A DNA stretch of 64,000 bases from Bacillota bacterium (GTDB taxonomy: Bacteria; Bacillota; Clostridia; Acetivibrionales; DSM-1351). Made by a program: the position numbers and the translations under genes. Location of the stretch: NCBI GenBank assembly GCA_023439045.1, contig JAEXOY010000037.1, positions 15,851-79,850 of the forward strand, read 5' to 3'. The notes beneath the pieces were generated by a model. That model made no database searches. It had not been told where the DNA came from and worked only from the letters and a program-made list of their open reading frames with translations. Positions 7,169 to 14,905 of this stretch are shown here, piece after piece (positions within the stretch are counted from its first letter, which is position 1; every line of letters starts with the position of its first letter).

Positions 7169-9070
7169 TTATATCAGCTTCATCAATATCTGATTGCTTC
7201 TCTCAATGAAATTAGTCATAGCTTCAGCTTCTAGCGGCTCATGGCTCATCTTTGCGAGATCAATTACATGCTCACTAATAAGCTTAAGGTCTTCCTTCTT
7301 CTGCTCGTCGTCCTTCATTCCAATCATAGCCTTAATGAGGTTGTTTGAAGAGTTAAGCACCACGGTCTGCTCTTTTGGGAACATAGTTGATACGTCCATT
7401 CCACCAAACATAGCACTCATTTCCTGCATTCTTCTAGACTGCTCTGACAATAGCATCATAGCTGGTACTGAAGAATTCTTTAGGCTTTCAACCTTAATAG
7501 TTATCTTGTCATTATTAACCGTTTCCTTGAAAAGCTCCTCTACAAACTTCTGCTCTTGCTCAGTAACCGCAGAGTCTGTATTCTTCATATTCTCACTGAT
7601 ATCTGCATCTATTCTGCTGAACTTAACACCACTCATTTTAGTTTCAAGGAACTGCATGAAGTGATTGTCAATCATTGTTGACAATATTACTGCTTCCATA
7701 TCGTTTTCATTGAAAAGCTTAATATATTGAGCCTGCTGCTTTTCATTTGAAACATAGAATACCTTGTTTTCGTGCTTTTCTTTGTTTCTTTCCAAGTAAT
7801 CGGAGAGTGTAGTAAAGTCCCCCTTTGTTGACTTGTAAATAACAATGTCCTTAACTCTATCGTAGAACTTATCTTCTCTGATACAGCCATATTTTACAAA
7901 TGGATTTATATCTTCCCAATACTTATTGAAGTTCTCTCTCTCATTATCAAATAGTGTTGTGAGCTTGTCCCCCACCTTCTTGGTAATATGAGTAGAAATT
8001 TTCTTTACATATCCATCATTCTGTAGGAAGCTTCTTGAAACGTTCAGTGGCAAGTCTGGACAATCCAGCACACCCTTTAGTAGTAACAGGAACTCAGGAA
8101 TTACTTCCTTTATGTTATCAGCTACAAAAACCTGATTGTAGTATAGCTTTATCTGACCTTCCATTGTCTCAAACTCATGCTTAAGCTTAGGGAAATATAG
8201 AATTCCCTTCAAATTGAATGGATAGTCCATGTTTAAATGAATCCAGAAAAGCGGATCATTAAAATCGTGGAATACCTTTCTATAGAAAGCTTTATATTCT
8301 TCCTCTGTACAATCCTTTGGATTCTTTAGCCACAGTGGATGCGTATCATTGAGAGGCTCAGGCTTTTTATCAGCTTTTTCTAAATCGTCCTTCGCATCTG
8401 AATCATTAGCTGTTTCAGGCTTTTCGTCCTTTTTTGCAGCTCCATCCTCAAGATATAATTCAAATGGCAAGAATGAGAAATACTTCTCAAGCGTCTGTCT
8501 CATTTTAAATTCATCTGTAAACTCCAGGCTATCATCAGCAAGATAAAGAGTAATGGTAGTGCCTCTTTCCTTTCTGTCTGAATCAGTCATTTCAAATTCG
8601 GTGCCACCATCACTTACCCATTTAACAGCTGTCGCGTCAGGCAAGAAGGACAGGGTATCAATCTGTACTCTAGTTGAAACCATAAAAGCAGAGTAGAAGC
8701 CTAAACCAAAGTGTCCAATAATCTGAGCATCATCTGACTTATCCTTGTACTTTTCGATAAAATCAACTGCTCCTGAGAAAGCAATCTGGTTTATATATTT
8801 TTTTACTTCATCAAGAGTCATACCAATACCATTATCAATAACCTGTATTGTTTTCTGCTCCTTGTTTACAATCACCTTGATATTATAGGTTTCATCTGCA
8901 GATAACACAGCCTCTCCAATGGATACAAGCTTCCTGAGCTTACTGATAGCGTCACTTGCATTTGATACTAATTCTCTGATAAATATATCCTTCTCAGAGT
9001 ACAACCACTTTTTTATAATAGGAAAAATGTTTTCAGTGTTAATTGAGATATTACCACTTTCATGAACCAT
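7169..9070 (-). CDS. htpG: Chaperone HtpG (Hsp90)
   Basis: 633 residues from the ATG at 9070, which has GGAGG nine bases upstream; the in-frame TTG at 9085 overlaps the ribosome site. The N-terminal GHKL ATPase shows NASDAISKLR (near 33), DNGIGM (near 77) and GHFGLGFYSAFM (near 119). A charged linker rich in K, D and E (around 220-245) separates it from the middle domain; the C-terminal domain provides dimerisation. HtpG is an ATP-dependent cytosolic chaperone. A CIRCE operator upstream places it under HrcA, which is less usual than HrcA control of groE and dnaK. Single gene, convergent with ychF. Confidence 0.98.
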   Translation of the reverse strand: MVHESGNISINTENIFPIIKKWLYSEKDIFIRELVSNASDAISKLRKLVSIGEAVLSADETYNIKVIVNKEQKTIQVIDNGIGMTLDEVKKYINQIAFSGAVDFIEKYKDKSDDAQIIGHFGLGFYSAFMVSTRVQIDTLSFLPDATAVKWVSDGGTEFEMTDSDRKERGTTITLYLADDSLEFTDEFKMRQTLEKYFSFLPFELYLEDGAAKKDEKPETANDSDAKDDLEKADKKPEPLNDTHPLWLKNPKDCTEEEYKAFYRKVFHDFNDPLFWIHLNMDYPFNLKGILYFPKLKHEFETMEGQIKLYYNQVFVADNIKEVIPEFLLLLKGVLDCPDLPLNVSRSFLQNDGYVKKISTHITKKVGDKLTTLFDNERENFNKYWEDINPFVKYGCIREDKFYDRVKDIVIYKSTKGDFTTLSDYLERNKEKHENKVFYVSNEKQQAQYIKLFNENDMEAVILSTMIDNHFMQFLETKMSGVKFSRIDADISENMKNTDSAVTEQEQKFVEELFKETVNNDKITIKVESLKNSSVPAMMLLSEQSRRMQEMSAMFGGMDVSTMFPKEQTVVLNSSNNLIKAMIGMKDDEQKKEDLKLISEHVIDLAKMSHEPLEAEAMTNFIERSNQILMKLI

Positions 9071-9145
9071 ATTTATTACCTCCAACTCTAAAATACTTTA
9101 TCTATTAATTATTTTACTCTACAAATAATTGTTGTCAAGATTTTT

Positions 9146-9172
9146 TTAGCACTCACTAACAAAGAGTGCTAA
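9146..9172 (-). promoter_or_regulatory. CIRCE element (HrcA operator)
   Basis: TTAGCACTC (9146-9154), nine-base spacer, GAGTGCTAA (9164-9172): an exact match to the classical CIRCE inverted repeat. It sits between htpG (minus) and the spore-surface-like gene (plus). The repressor HrcA is expected to bind it; hrcA itself is not in the window. Confidence 0.95.
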
Positions 9173-9178
9173 CACTTA

Positions 9179-9207
9179 AGAATAAAAAATATGAAGCTAT
9201 TTGTCAC
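9179..9207 (-). promoter_or_regulatory. Putative htpG promoter upstream of CIRCE
   Basis: On the minus strand GTGACA (9202-9207) and TATTCT (9179-9184) are 17 bp apart, which would put the start of transcription inside CIRCE, the usual layout. A second candidate, TTGACA (9133-9138) and TAAAAT (9111-9116) with a 16 bp spacer, lies between CIRCE and the gene and matches consensus better. Both may be used. Confidence 0.5.
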
Positions 9208-9267
9208 ATTTTAACGTAAGCCCGAATATTATGTTATACAGCTTAATATAGAAGTGAGGTGACAACA

Positions 9268-9876
9268 ATGGGAGACAATTTTGATATACAGAATCAATGT
9301 AACGAGCAGGAAGGTTTTATTATGCATCAGGTTGAAAAGATAAGACAATGTCTGAGAAAAGAATTAATGAATGAACTTAAGAACTATATAGATACACTAT
9401 TTGAGGATATAATTGAATCCATCTGGTGTCTATGCAAAAGAATACAATCACAAGGCTTAAGAGGCTATGCATTCTTTTACAATAACTCAAATGAACGACC
9501 TGTAACTCTATACTCAGGAGAAGCAATTCACTTTAATATTATGCCATTGATAAAAAATAACATGGTTTCACTTATTAACAATTGTGATATAAGGTTCAAC
9601 TATGATGGAGTATATGAAATACTTTACCAAGTAACAACAGAAGATTTAGGAGGAATCTTTGGATTAAAATGTAATAGTGGCTATCTAGCAGGGTCGCTTT
9701 ATTCAACCTCTAATAATCAGGTATCAGGTCAGGTCATGGCACGCATAAAGAAAGACACCGTTTACTCACTTTGCAATGCCAACACTGTCCCAGTAGATTT
9801 GGCTGAAACAAGCACACTCAATCTAAAACAATTTGTAAATGCATCTTTATCAATAAAATATCTAGGGCCAATATAA
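9268..9876 (+). CDS. BclA C-terminal-like (TNF-like jelly roll) protein, candidate spore surface protein
   Basis: 202 residues from the ATG at 9268, with GAGGTG six bases upstream (an in-frame GTG at 9259 is inside the ribosome site). The first 65 residues are helical and charged, with several Cys. From about 67 the sequence reads like the C-terminal domain of Bacillus BclA and similar exosporium proteins: GYAFFYNN, a GEAIHFN turn, FNYDGVYEILYQV, then SGQVMARI and a closing NASLSIKYLG strand. No collagen-like Gly-X-Y region is present. It is alone, divergent from htpG, and close to the sporulation-linked spoVR genes. The fold call is by pattern only. Confidence 0.5.
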   Translation: MGDNFDIQNQCNEQEGFIMHQVEKIRQCLRKELMNELKNYIDTLFEDIIESIWCLCKRIQSQGLRGYAFFYNNSNERPVTLYSGEAIHFNIMPLIKNNMVSLINNCDIRFNYDGVYEILYQVTTEDLGGIFGLKCNSGYLAGSLYSTSNNQVSGQVMARIKKDTVYSLCNANTVPVDLAETSTLNLKQFVNASLSIKYLGPI

Positions 9877-9901
9877 CTTCTAAATAAATGCTCATTATTA
9901 G

Positions 9902-9920
9902 ACTAAAGATGTTCTTTAGT
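9902..9920 (+). terminator. Possible terminator hairpin of the BclA-like gene
   Basis: ACTAAAG (9902-9908) and CTTTAGT (9914-9920) form a 7 bp stem 26 bases after the stop codon; a T-rich run (TTCTTTTTTATT) follows about 13 bases later. The stem is weak. Confidence 0.4.
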
Positions 9921-9950
9921 AGTTTAGCAATGTTCTTTTTTATTTCAAAT

Positions 9951-9991
9951 AAAAACCTTCACTACAGTATGCTGCTGTAGTCAAGGTTTTT
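9951..9991. terminator. Bidirectional terminator between the BclA-like gene and spoVR
   Basis: Arms AAAAACCTT-C-ACTACAG (9951-9967) and CTGTAGT-C-AAGGTTTTT (9975-9991) form a 16 bp stem with one mismatch and a 7-base loop. T runs occur on both strands. It starts 6 bases beyond the spoVR stop and serves the convergent genes. Confidence 0.9.
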
Positions 9992-9996
9992 TCTTA

Positions 9997-11382
9997 TTAC
10001 CCAAAGAGTGATATGCGTTTAGATTCATCACAGGTTATAATCTTCTTTTTGCCATCTAGCAATGTTGCTATTGTAACCTTGCCACCCCAAAGTTCTACAA
10101 TATGTTTCAACGTTTCATATGTATAGCTTAGTTCCAATTCACGTCCGTCAAATTCATGTGCCAGCAACATTGTTCCCTCCTTATGAAGCCAGTCTTGTAC
10201 TTTAATAACTGGTATGCTGCCAATACCCACAGTGTTTGCCAAGGTATCTCGTATTTTAATCCACCCGCTATCATCTGATACTTCTGAAATCATATATTCA
10301 TTTCCGGCTGAAATATATTCGAACAAGTTCATTTCATTACATAATGGCTGTGTGAGATATCTCCTGATAAAGGACTGATCTCGTTCAAGCTCTCTGATTT
10401 TAAAAATGGCATTAGCCCCCTCCCTATTATATATATCTTCAAATATTTTAAAGCCAATATAATACGGGTTAATGCTAGATTTAAGCGGTCTGATTACCTC
10501 ATTGTGCCGTCTCAAGAACTCAAAATGCATATCTTGAGGAAGCTCCAGCTTATTTAGTAAAGTATAATGCCAAAAGCTTGCCCAGCCTTCATTCATTATT
10601 TTGGTTTCTATCTGCGGTATAAAGTACCTTGCTTCTTCCCTAACTATGGATAGAATATCTTTCTCCCATTGCTGCAGTCTGCCATTTTCTACAATAAATA
10701 GAAGTATATCATTTCTTTGTGCATCATCTATTTTATCCTGAGTCACAAAATCTTCAGCATCAGATTTATTTATATCCTCATATCTTTGGAGGTAAGGATA
10801 TTCCTTTCTATTATCATAAATGGCTGAGATATCTTTTTTGTCTTCTGACTTGTTTTTCCTAAAATCCATAACTCTTTCTGTCTGGTACTTTATGGCGTGA
10901 GCTGCATTTAAAATACGCTCAACTTTTTTGTAACCTATGCTTGGATCTTTGATGTATTCTCTTATCCGATCAGCATGGTTTTTAAACATTTCAATAGCAT
11001 AGTTGGCATTGGTGCCTTCTTTAAATAATCTATTGTTTTTAAAAAAATCATTATGAGCATATACATGAGATATGGTTAGAATTTGCAGCAGTAAAGTATT
11101 GTCCTTCATGAGATATGCAATGCAAGGATTAGAATTAATCACCATCTCATAGGGTAAGCCGGTTAGATTGTACTTATGCAGTGTTTTAGTCCTCTCATAA
11201 GCCTTTCCAAAGCTCCAATGCGGATAATGAGAGGGCATTCCAACGTATGTTTCGTACCCTATCATATCTTCATAATTTATTATCTCAAACTCTTGAGGAT
11301 AAAAATCAAGACCGCATTCTTTAACTATATTTTCTATTTTCTCGTTCCAGTATTCCAGATCATTAAGACAAAAATCGCCCAT
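9997..11382 (-). CDS. spoVR: SpoVR family protein
   Basis: 461 residues from the ATG at 11382, which has AAGGGGG seven bases upstream (an ATG at 11412 has no ribosome site). Recognisable features are YPQEFEIINYEDMIGYETYVGMPSHYPHW-like text at residues 25-55 and NEGWASFWHY near 270, both typical of the family. SpoVR affects spore cortex formation in Bacillus; its enterobacterial homologue YcgB is a stationary-phase protein. It is the last gene of the prkA-yhbH-spoVR group, 121 bases after yhbH, and ends in a strong terminator. Molecular function is unknown. Confidence 0.93.
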   Translation of the reverse strand: MGDFCLNDLEYWNEKIENIVKECGLDFYPQEFEIINYEDMIGYETYVGMPSHYPHWSFGKAYERTKTLHKYNLTGLPYEMVINSNPCIAYLMKDNTLLLQILTISHVYAHNDFFKNNRLFKEGTNANYAIEMFKNHADRIREYIKDPSIGYKKVERILNAAHAIKYQTERVMDFRKNKSEDKKDISAIYDNRKEYPYLQRYEDINKSDAEDFVTQDKIDDAQRNDILLFIVENGRLQQWEKDILSIVREEARYFIPQIETKIMNEGWASFWHYTLLNKLELPQDMHFEFLRRHNEVIRPLKSSINPYYIGFKIFEDIYNREGANAIFKIRELERDQSFIRRYLTQPLCNEMNLFEYISAGNEYMISEVSDDSGWIKIRDTLANTVGIGSIPVIKVQDWLHKEGTMLLAHEFDGRELELSYTYETLKHIVELWGGKVTIATLLDGKKKIITCDESKRISLFG

Positions 11383-11503
11383 TTTTATCCCCCTTAGGTT
11401 TGTAGCTATCATATCTAGAAAATTATTATTCTGATTAGCCGTTAATGGTTTAGGCTGTGGAAGTGATTTAGACTAACCGCTCTATTTGGGCTAACTGCTC
11501 AGA

Positions 11504-12790
11504 TTAGCTATTCTTCTTTATATCTGGCTCCTTATCAAGCAACTTTTTTAAGGCAGGAAGAACATCTTCCTTTTTATTGATAGTAATAGCATAAAAATTA
11601 GCACTGTTTATATTGTTCTGAAGCTCTGCTTTAATAGTACTCCCCATAGTGTAGTAGCCGGGAACTATCTCACCATATCCAAACAAATTGCATAGTCCGC
11701 AAAGCCTTTTACCACTTTCAATAGCACGTTTGTTATCCTCTGACCAGTTATCTCCGTCACTGCAATGAAAAGCATAAACGTTCCAGTTTGAGGGGCTGTA
11801 TCTCTCATTTATTATCTCAATAGCTTTATCATAGCCACTGCTGATATATGTACCCCCTGATTCACCTCTATGGAAAAATTCCTTTTCGTTAACCTCTTTT
11901 GCAGTAGTAGTGTGAGCAACAAATGCTACCTCTACATTGGCATATTTAAGTCGAAGAAACTGGTACAAAAGAAAGTAAAAGCTTCTCGCAAGATATTTTT
12001 TTGTCTGGTCCATAGAGCCGGATACGTCCATAATGCATATAACAACAGCATTATAATCCCGCTTATTGTCTTCTTTAATTCTATAGTATCTCAAATCGTC
12101 CTCAATAAAAGGGAAACGCTCATTCTGCTTCTCAATACTATCATCGGAATTATTAACACTATTTATGGGATTATACTCGATACTGTTATCCTCAATGCTG
12201 TCTTCAACAATGCTGTTACCCTCAATAATATTTTCGTTGTTATCTGATTGCTCCCTTAAAGCTCTCTTACTCGCCTGCTTCCTTTTAATTTTCTCAATAG
12301 CCGAGCGTTTTTTTGCCAGCTTTGGAGGAATACCCTTTCTCTGATAACCCAACTTTCTGTAGCTTTTGGATTCAAGGTTTGAGAGTTTACGCTTATCAAT
12401 ATCGGGAAGCTGCATATCTTCAAAGAGATACCTTATTACCTCTTCTATAGTTATCTCTGTTTCATAGATTTCTTCTCCCTCTTGATTTCCTGCCTTCCCA
12501 TTCGCTTGACCGTTTTGACTGGGGTCAGCACCAAATTTGTCACCGCGCTTTTCATTGCCGTCACCAGCACCAACACCCGGCTTATTTTTCCCATATATAA
12601 ACTGAAATTCTTTGATACCCTTGATAGGTATTTTAATTTTCTTGTCTCGACTTTGCCCAATAATGCTCTCTTCAGCTATAATACTTCCTAAATTCTTCTT
12701 TATAGACTCTTCTACCAGCTCCCTGTGTCTGCGTCTGTCTTCAGCAGTCCTATCTCTTCCAACGCTCGTACAGTCCCTGAAAATAGCCAT
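11504..12790 (-). CDS. yhbH: Sporulation protein YhbH (DUF444, VWA-like domain)
   Basis: 428 residues. The N-terminus FRDCTSVGRDRTAEDRRRH is the family signature. The C-terminal half is a VWA-like fold with the MIDAS start DVSGSMDQTKK (near 256) and a THTTTAKEV-like segment; AESGGTYIS-type text is present as GESGGTYISSGY. Between about residues 185 and 225 lies a low-complexity acidic insert rich in N, S, I, D and E (ENIIEGNSIVEDSIEDNS and more), encoded by degenerate short repeats at about 12130-12240. In Bacillus and E. coli (YeaH) this gene always accompanies prkA. It begins 9 bases after the prkA stop. Confidence 0.93.
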   Translation of the reverse strand: MAIFRDCTSVGRDRTAEDRRRHRELVEESIKKNLGSIIAEESIIGQSRDKKIKIPIKGIKEFQFIYGKNKPGVGAGDGNEKRGDKFGADPSQNGQANGKAGNQEGEEIYETEITIEEVIRYLFEDMQLPDIDKRKLSNLESKSYRKLGYQRKGIPPKLAKKRSAIEKIKRKQASKRALREQSDNNENIIEGNSIVEDSIEDNSIEYNPINSVNNSDDSIEKQNERFPFIEDDLRYYRIKEDNKRDYNAVVICIMDVSGSMDQTKKYLARSFYFLLYQFLRLKYANVEVAFVAHTTTAKEVNEKEFFHRGESGGTYISSGYDKAIEIINERYSPSNWNVYAFHCSDGDNWSEDNKRAIESGKRLCGLCNLFGYGEIVPGYYTMGSTIKAELQNNINSANFYAITINKKEDVLPALKKLLDKEPDIKKNS

Positions 12791-12799
12791 GAAATCACC

Positions 12800-14734
12800 C
12801 TAATCCTTCCAGAGATTATTAGCAGCATATTTTAGTATTACATTGCAGCAGTGGTCACAATATCCATTTTTCTTCATTTCATCAACCATTGTATTGTACT
12901 TCTGAGTCTGTTCCTTATCCCTTACCTTTGCCTGTGTAATGATTCTGCTTAAATCTCTGACAGAGGTGGTTAGCTTTTTCTCAATTGCGTCCTTAAGGGG
13001 CTCGTAACTACTGTAATCAAGACTTCCCCCATTTCTCATTACAAAAAACATATATGCAGTAACATCTGATCTGAAGCCTTTGACAGCGGTATCAGAAATA
13101 CCTATTTGCTCCTCTATTGAGCGCATAAACTTCTCGTCCGGTTCAAGCTCTTCCCCTGTGTTTTTGTCTTTTATTTTTGTTCGATTTACAAATGCTTCCG
13201 CGTGGTCAAGGTAGTTATTAAATAGGCTTTCAGCTTGTTCCCTGTAGCCATGAATAAACGCCTTCGTAACTTCCTTTTCAAGTATCTTGTTGTACTCTTT
13301 TTTGACAACATCATAAATAAGTCTTGTGTAGCGTTCCTTCTCGTCCTCATTTATCCCTAACTCCTTAACAGATTTTATGAGCGATTCCATTACTGAGATT
13401 GGATTGATACAATTGTTCTCTGAGTCCGAGAGAGAAGTATCCAGAGCCTTCATTATAAACCTGGTGGAAATGCCGGTCATGCCCTCTCTGGCTGCTTCTT
13501 CACGCAGCTCAAATATATCAATTTTCTTTGTCATACCCTTTTCAAGTATTTCTTCACCATTATAAATCTTAAGTTTTGTAATGGGGTCAACCTTGTTGGA
13601 AGGAGCTAATCTTGTAAGTATTGCAAACATAGAAGCAATCTCAATGGTATGAGGTGCAATATGAGCATTAAATTTACTTTTTGAAAGAATTTTATTATAT
13701 ATTTTTATTTCTTCATTGAGTTCAAGGCAATATGGTACTTCTATTTTGACTATTCTATCTAGTATGGCTTCATTGGTATGGTCAGAACGGAATTTATTCC
13801 ATTCAGCTTCATTAGAGTGGGCTAGTATTACGCCATCAAAGTAAATCATTGCTCCCTTACCTGGGGAAGGAATTGACTTCTCCTGAGTAGCGGTTATCAT
13901 AGTATGTAAGTATTCTGTCTCATTTTTAAATACTTCTATGAACTCGACAATGCCACGATTTCCGGCATTAAACGCACCATTTAACGAGAGTACACGGGGA
14001 TCGTCCTCTGAGTACAAATCTATTTTGGATATGTCAACACTGCCTGTAAGAACGGAGGTATCCTGATTATTGGGATCAACAGGTGGCACTACGCCTATGC
14101 CCTTTCGAGACCTTATGGAAAAACCCACTGTCTCAACAGACATTTTTTCATATTCACCATCAAACTCATTTTTCAGGCGATATCTGCATATTGGACACAA
14201 ATCTCCTTCTATTTTAACACCCAATGCTCTTTCAAAATCTTCTCTAAGGTGTTTTGGAATCAGGTGCAACGGTTCTTCTCTCATTGGACAATCCTTTATG
14301 GCATATATTGCAGGAGACTGTTCAAGTGCTCTTTTCAATGCTTCCATAAGAGATGATTTACCTGCACCAACAGGGCCTACAAGATAAAGCACCTGCCTTG
14401 CCTCTTCTCCAGCCATGGCAGCCGAGTGAAAGTATCTAACAATTTTCATAATGGTTTTATCTATTCCAAAAAATTCATCACTAAAAAATTTGTATTTTTT
14501 TATTACATCATTTCCATAAATTCGTCTTAACCTTGGATTTTCATCGGTTTTTAATATTTCAACTCCCAAAGAAGATATCATGTTGAATACTCTTTGGTGA
14601 GAAAGCATACATATTTCTGGCTTTTCCTTGATTATATGAAGGTATTCCAAAAAAGTACCTTCGAATTGTTTCCTTACTCTTTCCTCCCTATCCCTCTGTA
14701 TCAATGCTGAAAAGTTAAACTCAGACGTGGTCAT
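12800..14734 (-). CDS. prkA: PrkA serine protein kinase / AAA+ family protein
   Basis: 644 residues, the normal family length. An AAA+ domain fills the first 390 residues, with Walker A GPVGAGKSS near residue 120 and a CPICRYRLKNEF zinc-like pair near 180. The C-terminal part (about 400-644) is the PrkA domain, containing GISTRFIMKALD and ending with CDHCC. PrkA was described as a serine kinase and later as an AAA+ protease-like protein; it acts in sporulation in Bacillus and in starvation in E. coli. AGGAGG lies seven bases before the ATG. It is the first gene of the spoVR operon. Confidence 0.95.
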   Translation of the reverse strand: MTTSEFNFSALIQRDREERVRKQFEGTFLEYLHIIKEKPEICMLSHQRVFNMISSLGVEILKTDENPRLRRIYGNDVIKKYKFFSDEFFGIDKTIMKIVRYFHSAAMAGEEARQVLYLVGPVGAGKSSLMEALKRALEQSPAIYAIKDCPMREEPLHLIPKHLREDFERALGVKIEGDLCPICRYRLKNEFDGEYEKMSVETVGFSIRSRKGIGVVPPVDPNNQDTSVLTGSVDISKIDLYSEDDPRVLSLNGAFNAGNRGIVEFIEVFKNETEYLHTMITATQEKSIPSPGKGAMIYFDGVILAHSNEAEWNKFRSDHTNEAILDRIVKIEVPYCLELNEEIKIYNKILSKSKFNAHIAPHTIEIASMFAILTRLAPSNKVDPITKLKIYNGEEILEKGMTKKIDIFELREEAAREGMTGISTRFIMKALDTSLSDSENNCINPISVMESLIKSVKELGINEDEKERYTRLIYDVVKKEYNKILEKEVTKAFIHGYREQAESLFNNYLDHAEAFVNRTKIKDKNTGEELEPDEKFMRSIEEQIGISDTAVKGFRSDVTAYMFFVMRNGGSLDYSSYEPLKDAIEKKLTTSVRDLSRIITQAKVRDKEQTQKYNTMVDEMKKNGYCDHCCNVILKYAANNLWKD

Positions 14735-14861
14735 ACACTATCCTCCTTTTTGCCATTAATAGCAAAATAACAGTCTTACTCTAAAATATATGTTTACAAA
14801 TCCATAATATTATAGAAAAAGACTGTTAAATTAAAATAGTACATGCTTAATATAGATATAG

Positions 14862-14905
14862 AGGCTTAAAGCACTACAAAGCTGTAAGGCTTAAAGCACC
14901 ACAAA
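14862..14905. repeat. Two-copy direct repeat spanning the stop codon of the radical SAM gene
   Basis: AGGCTTAAAGCACTACAAA (14862-14880) and AGGCTTAAAGCACCACAAA (14887-14905) are 18/19 identical at a spacing of 25 bp. The second copy contains the last codons and stop (14891-14893) of the minus-strand gene, so the first is a duplicated gene end lying downstream. Confidence 0.85.

Noticed and set aside
11413..11503. Degenerate GATTAGC/TTAGACTAACCGCTC words between yhbH and spoVR
   Set aside because: Similarity between copies is loose and could be chance in a short gap; not called as a repeat.
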